Assembly (NCBI GenBank): GCA_003170825.1
Contig: PMYL01000054.1
Span: forward strand, 124,001-188,000
Direction of reading: 5' to 3'
DNA: 64,000 nucleotides
DNA from: Acidobacteriaceae bacterium
GTDB lineage: Bacteria > Acidobacteriota > Terriglobia > Terriglobales > Acidobacteriaceae
Shown: positions 7,717-15,982 of the stretch, piece by piece
Layout of the letters: each line of letters starts with the position of its first letter
Position numbering within the stretch: position 1 is the first letter of the stretch
Position numbers and translations under genes: made by a program
The notes under the pieces: generated by a model
The model's database searches: none
What the model saw: the letters and a program-made list of their open reading frames with translations, nothing else
Told to the model about the DNA's origin: nothing

Positions 7717-9372
7717 TTACAGCGGGCCGGAGAGGACGCGGGCGACTACGTCGTACTCGTGGGCTTCTGTGATCTGGGCGCGGTAGAAGCGGCTGGGTTC
7801 CAGGGCGGCCAGGTCGCCGAAGTCGTTGATGTAGACTTTGCCGTCGATTTCGGGGGCGTGGAACTGGGTACGGCCTTCCCAGAGGAGCGGGGTCTCTTCG
7901 CTTTCACCTTCGGCGAGAAGGACCAGCTCGCGGCCGACCCACTGCTGCTTGGCGCGCCTGGAGATGGATTGCTGAAGCTTCATGAGGCGGCGCTTGCGGG
8001 CTTCGATGGTGCGTTTGGGGACCTTGGCGTCGAGTGAGTGGGCGGCGGAGCCTTCTTCGTCGGAGTAGCTGAAGACGCCGAGCCAATCGAATCTTGCCTC
8101 GCCGATGAACTCCTCCAAAAGTTCAAAGTCGCGGAGCGACTCGCCGGGGAAGCCGACGATGAAGGAGGTGCGGAGGGCGATTCCGGGGACGGCGGCGCGG
8201 ACTTTTTCGAGGGTCTTGAGGAAGAGGTCGGCGCCTGCGCCGCGCTTCATGCGCTTGAGGACAGCGGGCGAGGCGTGCTGGAGTGGAACGTCGAGATATT
8301 TGCAGATGTTGTCATGGCGGGCGATGGTCGAGAGCAGGCGGCCGGTGATGCGGTTGGGGTAGGCGTAGAGGAAGCGGAGCCAGCGGAGGCCTTCGATGCG
8401 GGCGAGCGAGTCGAGGAGGGTGGCGAGGCCGTCCTTGAGGCCGAGGTCTTCACCGTAGCAGGTGGTGTCCTGGCCGATGAGGGTGATCTCCCGGACGCCG
8501 CGGGCGACGAGCTGTTGGGCTTCGGCGACGACCGACTCGAAGCGGCGGGAGCGGAACTTGCCGCGCAGGTTGGGGATGACGCAGAAGGTGCAAGGGTGGT
8601 CGCAGCCCTCGGCGATCTTGATGTAAGCCGAGGATCTGGGGGTGGTGAGGACCCGTGGGGTCTTTTCATCGTAGAGATACGTGGGCAAGAGATGAGCTGC
8701 GCCCTGCCAGTCGTCGCGGCGGAAGCGGCCCTGCTTCTCGCGAAGGTTGCCTTCGGGGCGGGAACCGGCGGGCCGACTTACGGAAGAGCTTCCCTCAGGG
8801 GCTAAAGCCCACGTCGATTTTGCAGGCCTCACGGCACGACTAAAGTCGTGCCCTGACACAAAGCCAGATCTTTCCGCAACGTGCTTATGTGTGCCGGCTT
8901 GGGATTCCTGGCCTTCGCGGGCTTCGAGGGCCGTGCTGGTTTCGGCGGCTTTGCCCGAGAGGATGGTGAAGGGAGACGAGGACGGTGCAGCCGCGATGGG
9001 CGCAAGTCCGGCGGCATCGAGGATGGATTCGAGTTCGCCGGCGCCGACGACGGCGTCGACTTCGGGGATGCTTTTGCGGATTTCATCGCGGTAGCGCTCG
9101 ACGAGGCAGCCGGCGACGATGAGCTTTTTGGCCGAGCCGGAGGTCTTGTAGCGGGCCATTTCGAGAATGGTGTCGACGGACTCCTGCCTGGCGGCGTCAA
9201 TGAAGCTGCAGGTATTGACGATGAGGATTTCGGCCTCTTGGGGATGGGCGGTGAGGCGCGCGCCGGCGCGGTCGAGCAGGCCCATCATGACCTCGGAGTC
9301 GACGAGGTTTTTGGGGCAGCCTAATGAAATAAAGCCCACGGAAGGGGCCGTGGGTGGGGAATTCTTAGTCAC
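7717..9372 (-). CDS. rimO: Ribosomal protein S12 methylthiotransferase RimO with an internal insertion
   Basis: RimO is a radical-SAM enzyme with two 4Fe-4S clusters that methylthiolates Asp88/89 of ribosomal protein S12. The N-terminal UPF0004 domain shows SLGCPKNLVDSE, VNTCSFI and AGCLVERY; the radical-SAM triad is CDHPCTFC near residue 264; a TRAM-like domain ends the protein. At 551 residues it is about 100 longer than usual. The excess lies between about residues 125 and 240, where a dispersed palindromic element has been read through in frame (SGHDFSRAVRPAKSTW). The start is GTG at 9372, with TACAAT six bases upstream, suggesting a leaderless transcript. Confidence 0.92.
   Translation of the reverse strand: MTKNSPPTAPSVGFISLGCPKNLVDSEVMMGLLDRAGARLTAHPQEAEILIVNTCSFIDAARQESVDTILEMARYKTSGSAKKLIVAGCLVERYRDEIRKSIPEVDAVVGAGELESILDAAGLAPIAAAPSSSPFTILSGKAAETSTALEAREGQESQAGTHKHVAERSGFVSGHDFSRAVRPAKSTWALAPEGSSSVSRPAGSRPEGNLREKQGRFRRDDWQGAAHLLPTYLYDEKTPRVLTTPRSSAYIKIAEGCDHPCTFCVIPNLRGKFRSRRFESVVAEAQQLVARGVREITLIGQDTTCYGEDLGLKDGLATLLDSLARIEGLRWLRFLYAYPNRITGRLLSTIARHDNICKYLDVPLQHASPAVLKRMKRGAGADLFLKTLEKVRAAVPGIALRTSFIVGFPGESLRDFELLEEFIGEARFDWLGVFSYSDEEGSAAHSLDAKVPKRTIEARKRRLMKLQQSISRRAKQQWVGRELVLLAEGESEETPLLWEGRTQFHAPEIDGKVYINDFGDLAALEPSRFYRAQITEAHEYDVVARVLSGPL
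8799..8852. repeat. REP-like palindromic element inside rimO
   Basis: Two palindromes lie next to each other: gggctaaagccc (8799-8810) and ggcacgactaaagtcgtgcc (8833-8852), both with a TAAA/AA centre. Together they look like an extragenic palindromic element that is here translated as part of rimO. The codon content of the surrounding ~330 bp is unlike the rest of the gene. Confidence 0.7.
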
Positions 9373-9378
9373 AGTTCC

Positions 9379-9384
9379 ATTGTA
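9379..9384 (-). promoter_or_regulatory. Putative -10 box of rimO (leaderless start)
   Basis: On the minus strand TACAAT is followed by six bases and then the GTG start of rimO at 9372. Transcription would begin at or next to the start codon. No good -35 hexamer is visible. The same arrangement is repeated at 10467-10472. Confidence 0.45.
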
Positions 9385-9450
9385 GCTGGAAGTGCGCCGC
9401 GACAGCTTCGATTCCGGGCGAGCGTCAGTTCGCCGCCAAGTGAGTGACTG

Positions 9451-10311
9451 TTACCTCTTGCCCTTGATGGGCAAGCCGGCGGTGATAAGAATCCCCTTGG
9501 CGTCATTGGCGAACTGGCCTTTCGGTTCCAGTTCCAAATACTTCTGGTAAGCCTCGGCGCATCCGGGCGGAAGAATCATCTTATGCGTCTGGGGATCGAC
9601 GGAGACTTTGGAGACAAGCGCCTGGCCCTTGAAGTAGTAAAGCATGGCGCGGCCAGGATCGACGGCGATGGCCTTCTCGACCGCCTCCAACTGGGCCTCC
9701 GCATTGCCAACCTGAAAGAAGAAGATGGTTTCATTGCGCCGATAGAGGGCGGCATCACTTGGAAACGCCTTGACCGCGGTGTCGTAGGCCGCCTCAGCCT
9801 CGGCGATTCTGCCGGTGCGGGCGTAAATCTCTCCGAGGCTGCTGTAGGCAACGCCCTGAATCTCCGGGGTGCGGACTTGGGCGTTGGTGACCGTTCCACC
9901 CAGGGTATTGCGGGAATTGCGGGTGGCGGAGGGGGCGACGACACCGCGGGCGTCAGGCTGCTTCTGAAAGAAGTCGTCGGCATTTGCCAGCTTCAGGGAG
10001 GCCGGATCGATGCCCAGCGCAATCTTGAAGCTGTTTTCGGCTTCGGCGTATTTCTTCAGGCCGATTTGCGCCAGGCCCAGTTCGACCCAGGGAAGGATTG
10101 CCTCGGGTTGGGAGGCGGTCGCCTTGAGCATCAGCGCCTCGGAGTCGGCATAGCGCTTTTCCCTGGTGGCGGCGCGGGCCGCAGACAGTTCGGCGTTCAC
10201 GCTATCGTCGGTTTTCTTGCCGGCGTCCGGTGCGGGCGAGCCTTCCTGCCCGTAGGCGGACCAGGTCATAGAGAACAAGAGGGCCATGCAGAACCAAAAA
10301 TTGCGTTTCAC
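9451..10311 (-). CDS. Secreted TPR-repeat protein
   Basis: From the GTG at 10311 the product has 286 residues with a signal peptide (VKRNFWFCMALLFSMTWSAYGQ). Tetratricopeptide-like units follow: ALMLKATASQPEAILPWVELGLAQIGLKKY, ENSFKIALGIDPAS, then AEAEAAYDTAVKAFPSDAALY and EAVEKAIAVDPGRAMLYYF. TPR arrays act as protein-interaction scaffolds; the partner is unknown. The ORF track start is upstream, but that region belongs to another reading frame logic: a short ORF (10308-10460) ends with a TGA that overlaps this GTG (GTGA), and GAAGG lies seven bases upstream, so I place the start here. Confidence 0.78.
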   Translation of the reverse strand: MKRNFWFCMALLFSMTWSAYGQEGSPAPDAGKKTDDSVNAELSAARAATREKRYADSEALMLKATASQPEAILPWVELGLAQIGLKKYAEAENSFKIALGIDPASLKLANADDFFQKQPDARGVVAPSATRNSRNTLGGTVTNAQVRTPEIQGVAYSSLGEIYARTGRIAEAEAAYDTAVKAFPSDAALYRRNETIFFFQVGNAEAQLEAVEKAIAVDPGRAMLYYFKGQALVSKVSVDPQTHKMILPPGCAEAYQKYLELEPKGQFANDAKGILITAGLPIKGKR

Positions 10312-10460
10312 GTTTGCGCCTTCAGATGAGGAGTAGAGCTTTCCAACAGCAAGTGTACTCCGGCGGCTGCACGGCTCCATCGCCGCCAGCTAAGCGATCC
10401 CATTTGCCCAACAAACAGAAGGCCCACGGAAGGGGCCTTGGGTGGGGATGGTTTGGTCAC
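10308..10460 (-). CDS. Short upstream ORF coupled to the TPR gene (copy of rimO start)
   Basis: A 50-residue ORF (MTKPSPPKAPSVGLL...) starts with GTG at 10460. Its first residues parallel the rimO N-terminus (MTKNSPPTAPSVGF), and the nucleotide sequence from the -10 box through about codon 14 is clearly a copy of the rimO 5' end; after that it diverges into unrelated, Trp/Arg-rich sequence. Its TGA overlaps the GTG of the TPR gene by the GTGA pattern, so ribosomes ending here could restart on the TPR gene. The peptide probably has no catalytic role; it may be only a translation-initiation device. Confidence 0.45.
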   Translation of the reverse strand: MTKPSPPKAPSVGLLFVGQMGSLSWRRWSRAAAGVHLLLESSTPHLKAQT

Positions 10461-10466
10461 AATTTT

Positions 10467-10472
10467 ATTGTA
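10467..10472 (-). promoter_or_regulatory. Putative -10 box for the short ORF/TPR gene
   Basis: TACAAT on the minus strand stands six bases before the GTG at 10460, identical in layout to the rimO promoter. This predicts a leaderless transcript carrying the short ORF and the TPR gene. Confidence 0.4.
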
Positions 10473-10513
10473 GCGGGGATGGAAATGGAGCGTTGGATTG
10501 GGGTTCGTGGTTT

Positions 10514-10553
10514 CCCGCCCATGCGCCAGAAAAAAGACGCATGGATGGGGCAC
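10514..10553. repeat. Dispersed hairpin repeat, variant form
   Basis: CCATGCG and CGCATGG form the inner stem, flanked by cccg and atggggcac. The ending ggggcac is shared with the copies at 38035 and 46221, so this is a diverged member of the same intergenic family. It could also serve as a bidirectional transcript end. Confidence 0.5.
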
Positions 10554-10571
10554 GGAGCGATTATGTACCAA

Positions 10572-11369
10572 CTATCTATTCACGGGACTTTTCCCTTTGC
10601 TTAACCGCACACTTGACGAAAGCGGGGTACCTGAGATTTCTGCCGGGTCGTACGCTCTCATCGTTTGTACAGAACCAGCTTTAATGTACTCTCCATTTCG
10701 CCACAAATACTCCGTGATGACATATCGGTGCAAGCACCATTCACACTCGAATTCCGCTGAATTCGGATTATTGGCATTCCTCCCCGTCAACACTGATGAA
10801 CGGCCCCACAATTCAAGTTTGAGAATCCCAAATTCCATGCGCCCTTGCCCGACCATTCGTTTAAATACCACGCGATAGTCACCCGATTGCCATTTGATGA
10901 TGGCGAAAGCTGACCCAGTGCCATCGAAGGCTGTTGAGAGTGCAATAGCAAACGCCTTTTGGTTCCTCGCGAGGTCAAATTGGCAACTTGACAAATAACG
11001 CTCGAAGCCGCCGCCACGAGGCGCAAAATCACTCCCATTGAACAACTTCACAAGATGCCCGGCAACCAGGAACGCCACCTTGGGATGCGGGTCGGAAGCA
11101 TCGGAATCGCTGTCGTAGATGACGATTCTTTCGCCGGAAGGGGCGAGGTTCGTATTGAGCACGCGCCGGACTTCGTGAAAATCTAGCAATTGCGCACGAA
11201 TGTCAGCGGCAAGTAAGACTGGCGGTACAGCATGGTTCTCTGCTCCAAATGCGCCGATGATTCGGGGCGAAATGTCGCAATCCGATGCCGATGCTTCGCA
11301 TCTTTGCAGTAGGCATGTCTGAGACGCGACTAGCAATGCAGCCAGTAGCCAAAACCAATGTTGCTTCAT
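10572..11369 (-). CDS. Secreted protein of unknown function
   Basis: The 265-residue product starts with MKQHWFWLLAALLVASQTCLLQRCEAS, a signal peptide whose LLQRC could also be read as a weak lipobox. The mature part has eight or so cysteines or paired positions (for example SDCDISP and FECEWCLHRYV), aromatic-rich strands and no family motif I recognise. The theme VIYDSDSDASDPHPKVAFLVAG looks like a surface loop rich in acidic residues. Base composition is lower in GC than the flanking housekeeping genes. The gene is alone on its strand between the TPR gene and ffs. Confidence 0.7.
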   Translation of the reverse strand: MKQHWFWLLAALLVASQTCLLQRCEASASDCDISPRIIGAFGAENHAVPPVLLAADIRAQLLDFHEVRRVLNTNLAPSGERIVIYDSDSDASDPHPKVAFLVAGHLVKLFNGSDFAPRGGGFERYLSSCQFDLARNQKAFAIALSTAFDGTGSAFAIIKWQSGDYRVVFKRMVGQGRMEFGILKLELWGRSSVLTGRNANNPNSAEFECEWCLHRYVITEYLWRNGEYIKAGSVQTMRAYDPAEISGTPLSSSVRLSKGKSPVNR

Positions 11370-11502
11370 GGTGTTGTATTGTACCCCAACAAATGTTGAC
11401 GATAACAGACCATTTCAACAGATAGGGTATTCGTGAACTGCTGTAGCGACCTCTTCCGAATCTGCCAACTCTCAGATGGCTGCGAACGCGGGAGCAGATC
11501 GC

Positions 11503-11522
11503 TGTTCCCTGTTCCCTCTGCC
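11503..11522. repeat. Short heptamer repeat (TGTTCCC)
   Basis: Two perfect units of tgttccc followed by a degenerate tctgcct lie just upstream of the SRP RNA promoter. It is the reverse complement of the gggaaca units of the array at 57063. Confidence 0.6.
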
Positions 11523-11531
11523 TCGTGGTGC

Positions 11532-11537
11532 TAAAAT
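11532..11537 (+). promoter_or_regulatory. -10 box of the SRP RNA gene
   Basis: TAAAAT lies six bases upstream of the predicted 5' end of the SRP RNA at 11544, the correct spacing for a -10 element. No convincing -35 box is visible. Confidence 0.5.
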
Positions 11538-11543
11538 CGACAA

Positions 11544-11646
11544 GTGCCGGGTCCTACGCGACGTAATCCCGCCAATCCCGCCAGGTCCGGAAGGAAGCAA
11601 CGGTAACGGGCTAGTACGGGCGCAGTAGGTCACCCGGCGCTTTTTT
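11544..11646 (+). ncRNA. ffs: Signal recognition particle RNA, small bacterial type (4.5S)
   Basis: The sequence has the conserved apical domain CCAGGTCCGGAAGGAAGC, containing the GGAAG tetraloop region bound by Ffh, followed by GGGCGCAGTAGGTCACCC. The 5' end GTGCCGGGTCC pairs with the 3' end GTCACCCGGCGC, and a T6 run after the closing stem serves as the terminator. The length of about 100 nt fits the short bacterial SRP RNA without an Alu domain. Together with Ffh it targets nascent inner-membrane proteins to the translocon. Confidence 0.95.
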
Positions 11647-11811
11647 GATGTTGAAGCGGAAAAGCAAACGCGGGTCCTTCGACTTCGGTCGCCGCGGCGA
11701 CCTCCGCTCAGGATGACAGTCATTGATTGAAGTGGAATCCCAGGTCTTCCGCCGCGGCGGACGAGACCTGGGGCACCCGGCTTCCGTAGTTGTGCTTCAA
11801 GGAGAGATGCA

Positions 11812-12828
11812 TTGAGCCTTACTGTTCGCCCCGTGGTGGGCCGGCGCGCCAAGATTTCGGCGCTCGGGACCTACGTTCCCCCTCAAGTTCTGACCAACAA
11901 AGACCTCGAAAAGATGGTGGATACCAACGACCAGTGGATTCTGGAGCGTACCGGCATCCGTGAGCGGCACGTGCTGGCCAAAGGGCTGGGCGTAAGCGAT
12001 ATGTGCGCGGAGGCGGCGAAGAAGTGCCTGGCGGCGCGGGGTATTGAGCCCAGCGAGGTGGAGGCGATCCTCGTGGGCACGGTGACGCCGGACATGATGT
12101 TCCCCTCGACGGCGTGCCTGGTGCAGAACAAGATCGGCGCGAAGGGCGCGTGGGGATTTGACGTCTCGGCAGGGTGCTCGGGGTTCGTTTTCGCATTGCA
12201 GGCGGGTGCAAAGCTGGTGGAGAGCGGGGCGCATAAGAAGGTTCTGGTATGCGGAGCGGACGCCAATACGCGGATGACCGACTACACGGACCGGGCGACG
12301 TGCGTGCTGTTCGGCGATGGCAGCGGGGCGGTGCTGCTGGAGCCGGCGGAAGAGGGCGAGATTGGGTTTATCGATTATGTGCACGAGATCGACGGGTCGG
12401 GCGGCGTCTCACTGTATCTGCCGGGCGGCGGCAGCCTGAATCCTTCGACCCATGAGACCGTGGACAAGAAGATGCACTATATCCACCAGGACGGGTCGGC
12501 GGTTTACAAGTTTGCGGTGCGCAAGATGGCCGAGGCCACGGCGAAGGTTCTGGAGCGCAACGGCGTGACCGGGGCGGAGCTGGGATGCTTTATTCCTCAC
12601 CAGGCCAACAAGAGGATTATCACGGCGACCGCCGACCGGCTGGGGATGGACGCGGAGCGGGTGATCATCAATATAGAAAAGTATGGGAATACGTCGTCGG
12701 GGAGCATCCCGCTGGCCATGGAGACGGCCATCGAGCAGGGCAAGCTGAAGAAGGGCGACCTGGTGCTGCTGGCCGCGGTGGGCGCGGGGTTTACGGTGGG
12801 GGCGGCGCTGCTCAGGTGGGAGATATGA
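11812..12828 (+). CDS. fabH: Beta-ketoacyl-ACP synthase III
   Basis: FabH condenses acetyl-CoA (or a branched acyl-CoA) with malonyl-ACP to start fatty-acid synthesis. The catalytic triad is visible: Cys in [11 protein letters not shown] (about residue 123), His in IPHQANKRI and Asn in KYGNTSSGS. The N-terminal [23 protein letters not shown] is also typical. Length 338 is normal. The start is TTG at 11812 with AAGGAG eight bases upstream; the nearer ATG at 11808 is followed directly by a stop. The gene stands alone, downstream of ffs, and the gap before it holds inverted sequences of the dispersed repeat family (ggggcacccgg). Confidence 0.95.
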   Translation: MSLTVRPVVGRRAKISALGTYVPPQVLTNKDLEKMVDTNDQWILERTGIRERHVLAKGLGVSDMCAEAAKKCLAARGIEPSEVEAILVGTVTPDMMFPSTACLVQNKIGAKGAWGFDVSAGCSGFVFALQAGAKLVESGAHKKVLVCGADANTRMTDYTDRATCVLFGDGSGAVLLEPAEEGEIGFIDYVHEIDGSGGVSLYLPGGGSLNPSTHETVDKKMHYIHQDGSAVYKFAVRKMAEATAKVLERNGVTGAELGCFIPHQANKRIITATADRLGMDAERVIINIEKYGNTSSGSIPLAMETAIEQGKLKKGDLVLLAAVGAGFTVGAALLRWEI

Positions 12829-12833
12829 GAAGC

Positions 12834-12857
12834 AGCTACTAGCTACTAGCTTCTAAC
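12834..12857. repeat. Heptamer repeat (TAGCTAC/TAGCTTC)
   Basis: Three and a half 7-nt units (cagctac, tagctac, tagcttc, taacttg) directly follow fabH. The same TAGCTTC unit makes up the spacers in the ilv-leu block. Confidence 0.7.
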
Positions 12858-12888
12858 TTGCCGGACGATACCTTGGTTTCCTGCGAGT

Positions 12889-12956
12889 GGCAGCAAGTTA
12901 GCGGGCCGATCCGCGGTGCGGATCGGCCCTGTTCGCGAGTTCGCAGGTTAGCGGCG
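12889..12956 (+). repeat. Dispersed GGCAGCAAGTTAGC element, copy A, with hairpin
   Basis: It starts with ggcagcaagttagc and ends with gagttcgcaggttagcgg. Between these is a perfect 12-bp stem, gggccgatccgc/gcggatcggccc, with a 3-nt loop. The same head and tail enclose a different hairpin at 31597. The stem could end fabH transcription, although no T-run follows. Confidence 0.6.
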
Positions 12957-13101
12957 GCTGGGGATTGGCAGGATTTATCGACTTATATTTGCTTCGCATC
13001 TGGTTTTATTTGCTTTACATCGAGATTCTTACGAATATTTCTTCCCTTACGCGTCCATGCAAACCATTGCCGGCCTGCCCCGCTGTCTTGCCGACTCGCT
13101 G

Positions 13102-13983
13102 CTAGACCACCAGCTCGGGGACGGCGACGGTGTATTCGGGCAGCACGCCGAGTTCGGCGGCCATGCGGAAGAAGCCTCTCATGCCTTCGATGCACTCTTC
13201 GTCGAGGACGTAGTGAATGTTGGCGGTGAGGTAAGAGCGAATGGTCTCTTCGGGGATGGGGACGCGAGTCGACCACTCGGTTACCAGGGCATCCATATTT
13301 TGGAGACCGTGGTCGCGGGACTGGATGAAATCCTGTGCGACACTCTCGTCAAAAAAGCTGGGCTGGGCTTCGTTTTTGGGCGCGGCGGCCCAGACGGCGG
13401 AGACGAAGGGAAGGCCGGTGACGGCGCGCCACTCTTCGGCGAGGTCGTGGTAGACGAGCTGTTCGCCGGCGCGCTCGAAGCGGTTGGCGCGCTCTTCGAG
13501 GGCAAAGAGGGCGGGGTCGCCGATGAGGATGGCGGCGTCGGCTCTCTGGAGCATGGCGTCGAGTTCGGCGGCCATAGGCAGAAAGGGAACGTCCGGGTTG
13601 CCCCACTTGTGGAAGAGCATGCGGGCGTAGGCGAGGGTGGTGCGGCTGGCGGTGTCGGCGGCCACGGCGCGCAGGGCGGCGAGGGGCTGATTGGCGCGGC
13701 GGACCAGGAGCAAGGAGCGCACGCGGCCTTTGGAGGCGATGGTGCAGCCCGGGAGGATGCGAAGGCCCGGGGTGGCGGCGAGGGCGGCGATGGGGATCAG
13801 GCCGATGTCAGCGGCGCCCGAGGCCAGACGGGCTGCGCATTCGGAGGGGGACATGCGGTCGATCTGGTAGCGAAGGGCGAGCGGGGCGGAAAGAGGCGGA
13901 TGCTCGAAGTCCCACATGAGGGGCGCGGGATTGAGGAAGTTGATGGCGGCAACGCGCAGGCGGGAATTTGGGGTCGTGCTCAC
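13102..13983 (-). CDS. mqnA: Chorismate dehydratase MqnA (futalosine pathway)
   Basis: MqnA dehydrates chorismate to 3-enolpyruvylbenzoate, the first step of menaquinone synthesis through futalosine. The 293-residue product has the periplasmic-binding-protein-like fold of the family: RVAAINFLNPAPL at the N-terminus, SPSECAARLASGAADIGLIPIAALAAT, IASKGRVRSLLLV and DTASRTTLAYARML, then the ILIGDPAL segment. The start is GTG at 13983. No other mqn gene is adjacent, but ubiA-like and ubiX-like genes elsewhere in the window fit later menaquinone steps. The gene is convergent with fabH. Confidence 0.9.
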   Translation of the reverse strand: MSTTPNSRLRVAAINFLNPAPLMWDFEHPPLSAPLALRYQIDRMSPSECAARLASGAADIGLIPIAALAATPGLRILPGCTIASKGRVRSLLLVRRANQPLAALRAVAADTASRTTLAYARMLFHKWGNPDVPFLPMAAELDAMLQRADAAILIGDPALFALEERANRFERAGEQLVYHDLAEEWRAVTGLPFVSAVWAAAPKNEAQPSFFDESVAQDFIQSRDHGLQNMDALVTEWSTRVPIPEETIRSYLTANIHYVLDEECIEGMRGFFRMAAELGVLPEYTVAVPELVV

Positions 13984-14153
13984 GTTTTCTTAGAGTACCA
14001 ACCGAGGGCGAAGGATTCCCCGGCGTGTCTCGAATGAATCCGGGGCGCCAATACCGGCGGCTTGACATGGAACTCCGGCAGGGCTAGTGTGGGCGAAAAT
14101 CCAAAAGAGCCGGGGTCCAGGTTTCCTGTGAGGAAAACTGCCGCGGGCAATGG

Positions 14154-15356
14154 ATGGATAGAAGCACCCCCGCGATGACGAGATTGCCCCAAAACGCGGT
14201 TTTGCCCGAACCGCTCCAGTTGGATGAGCAGCGGCTGGCGTGGCTTGCGCTGGCGCTTTCTCCGGGGCTGGGACCGAAGAGGATTCTGGATGCAGTGAAG
14301 ACGTTGGAGGCGCCCAGCCAGATTTTCACTCTGCCCTTGACTGCGCTGGAGGGGCTGAGGTTTCCCGCCGAGGCGGCGCAGTTCATCTTCGACGGGAAGG
14401 CGCGCCAGGCGGCTGAAGAAGAGTGGGCGCGGGTGGCGGCGCAGGGCGCGACGATAGTGAGCTACGGCTGCGCGGAGTATCCGGAGCGGCTCAAGGAAAT
14501 CTACGATCCGCCTCCGGTGCTGTGGGTGCGCGGAGCGGTGAGCCTGCTGGCGCGGCCGGCGATTGCGGTGGTAGGCACGCGGCATCCTTCTCCGTATGGG
14601 TCGGGAGTGGCGGAGATGCTGGCGCGGGATCTGGCGGTGCGGCGGCTGTTGATTGTGAGCGGGATGGCGCGGGGCATCGACTCCTGCGCGCACCGGGGGG
14701 CTCTGGCGGCGCGGATGCCTACGGTGGCGGTGTGGGGCACGGGCATTGACGTGATTTATCCCAAGGAAAACAAGAAGCTGGCGGAGGAGATTCTGGCGAC
14801 GGGCGGGGCGATCGTGAGCGAGTTGCCGATGGGGACGTTTCCGGCGCCGCAGAACTTTCCAAGGCGCAACCGAATCTTAAGCGGGCTGAGCATCGCGGTG
14901 CTGGTGGTGGAAGCGGGGGAGAATTCGGGCACGCGGGTGACTGCCCGCTGCGCCGCCGAGCAGAACCGGGATCTGTTTGCGGTGCCGGGCAACGTGACCA
15001 GCAAGGGATCGTGGACTCCCAACACGCTGATTAAGCAGGGGGCAAAGCTGGTGGCCACCTGGGAGGACGTGTGGGAGGACCTGCCTTCGCAGGTGCGGCT
15101 GGAGCTGGAGTCGGAGGCGCCGGCTGAATCCAAATCGGAGACTACTGCATCCTTATTGCCTGATCCGGTTCTGCGGCCCCAGGAGGCCATGGTGCTGGAG
15201 GTTCTGCGCTCGGACGAGAGCTTGCAGATCGATGAGATTCTGGAGCTGCTGGAGACGCAGTTGACGTCTTCGGAGGTGTTTACGGCGCTCTTCGAGCTGG
15301 AGATTACGGGCCGGGTTCGGTGTCTGCCGGGGAAAAATTACGTAAGGACGATGTGA
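14154..15356 (+). CDS. dprA: DNA-processing protein DprA
   Basis: DprA loads RecA onto single-stranded DNA taken up during natural transformation. The Rossmann domain shows AVVGTRHPSPYG, IVSGMARGIDSCAHRGAL, AVWGTGIDVIYPKENKKL, ISELPMGT-like VSELPMGTFPAPQNFPRRNRILSGLS and EAGENSGTRVTARCAAEQNRD, all family hallmarks. A winged-helix C-terminal domain (about 335-395) follows an unstructured linker. Length 400 is slightly long. ATG 14154 is chosen; ATG 14175 (MTRLPQ) is an alternative. With cinA at 4.6 kb this suggests that the organism keeps competence functions, but neither gene proves it. Confidence 0.93.
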   Translation: MDRSTPAMTRLPQNAVLPEPLQLDEQRLAWLALALSPGLGPKRILDAVKTLEAPSQIFTLPLTALEGLRFPAEAAQFIFDGKARQAAEEEWARVAAQGATIVSYGCAEYPERLKEIYDPPPVLWVRGAVSLLARPAIAVVGTRHPSPYGSGVAEMLARDLAVRRLLIVSGMARGIDSCAHRGALAARMPTVAVWGTGIDVIYPKENKKLAEEILATGGAIVSELPMGTFPAPQNFPRRNRILSGLSIAVLVVEAGENSGTRVTARCAAEQNRDLFAVPGNVTSKGSWTPNTLIKQGAKLVATWEDVWEDLPSQVRLELESEAPAESKSETTASLLPDPVLRPQEAMVLEVLRSDESLQIDEILELLETQLTSSEVFTALFELEITGRVRCLPGKNYVRTM

Positions 15357-15363
15357 AGGCAGT

Positions 15364-15391
15364 GGTCAGGGGTCAGAGATCAGAGATCAGC
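15364..15391. repeat. Heptamer repeat (GGTCAGG/GATCAGA)
   Basis: Four 7-nt units (ggtcagg, ggtcaga, gatcaga, gatcagc) lie just after the dprA stop codon. They belong to the same family as the array at 5853. Confidence 0.75.
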
Positions 15392-15422
15392 CGGTGTGCG
15401 GGTGAGTTGAGGTTGGTGTTTT

Positions 15423-15471
15423 CCCACCCCTAGCCGCAAAAGTCGCCGCGGCGACACGCCAAGAATGGGGC
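15423..15471. repeat. Dispersed hairpin repeat, variant
   Basis: The left end cccacccctagccgcaaaa matches the copies at 38035 and 46221. The right side is replaced by the palindrome gtcgccgcggcgac and ends with aatgggg. Confidence 0.6.
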
Positions 15472-15510
15472 CCTGGCGGCGAAGGAGTGTAAGAGGGAAA
15501 CAGGTTCACT

Positions 15511-15909
15511 GTGAGGCATCCGATGGTCAGCTTCGGTTCCGTGTTAGTGGGATTGTACATATGTGTTGTGGTCGGCATCCCCGTCGCGTTGGTCTGGGGT
15601 TGGATGCGATGGTTGAAGCAGGCCAAGAAACGAAGTCTGATCTCGATTATGTCCCTTATCGGCTTCGCCCTCGCCACTGCATCCGCAATGCTTGGGGCGT
15701 TGACGGCAGTCTACGCAAAGGCGATTGGCGGATTCCCATATTACGACCCGACATTGCTTAGAATCTATAGGTATGGAGTGCTGATATCCCTATCGGGGAT
15801 TGTGTTCGGAATGGCCGGTCTTTGGAGACCAAGCGCACTGCGATGGCACGCGCCAGTCTGTGCGGTGGGCACTCTGCTGTACTGGTTTTTGCAAGCGTCA
15901 ACCGAGTAG
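15511..15909 (+). CDS. Small membrane protein, function unknown
   Basis: The 132 residues contain four hydrophobic helices: VLVGLYICVVVGIPVALVW, SIMSLIGFALATASAMLGALTAVY, YGVLISLSGIVFGMAGLW and HAPVCAVGTLLYWFLQAS. The basic loop WMRWLKQAKKR after the first helix suggests that this loop is cytoplasmic. No motif recognised. The start may be GTG at 15511 or ATG at 15523 (MVSFGS). It is less GC-rich than dprA and lies beside the HicAB module, so it may be part of an accessory patch. Confidence 0.6.
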   Translation: MRHPMVSFGSVLVGLYICVVVGIPVALVWGWMRWLKQAKKRSLISIMSLIGFALATASAMLGALTAVYAKAIGGFPYYDPTLLRIYRYGVLISLSGIVFGMAGLWRPSALRWHAPVCAVGTLLYWFLQASTE

Positions 15910-15982
15910 TTCGCTTGATCGCGTGCCCTATCCTTTTCTCAGTTATCGCGAAAAGTGTGGGAGCCAACCAATCCCCACCGGC

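Noticed and set aside
10461-10571. Upstream part of the 87-residue minus-strand ORF
   Set aside because: This part precedes the predicted promoter and has no start signal; only the part from GTG 10460 is kept.
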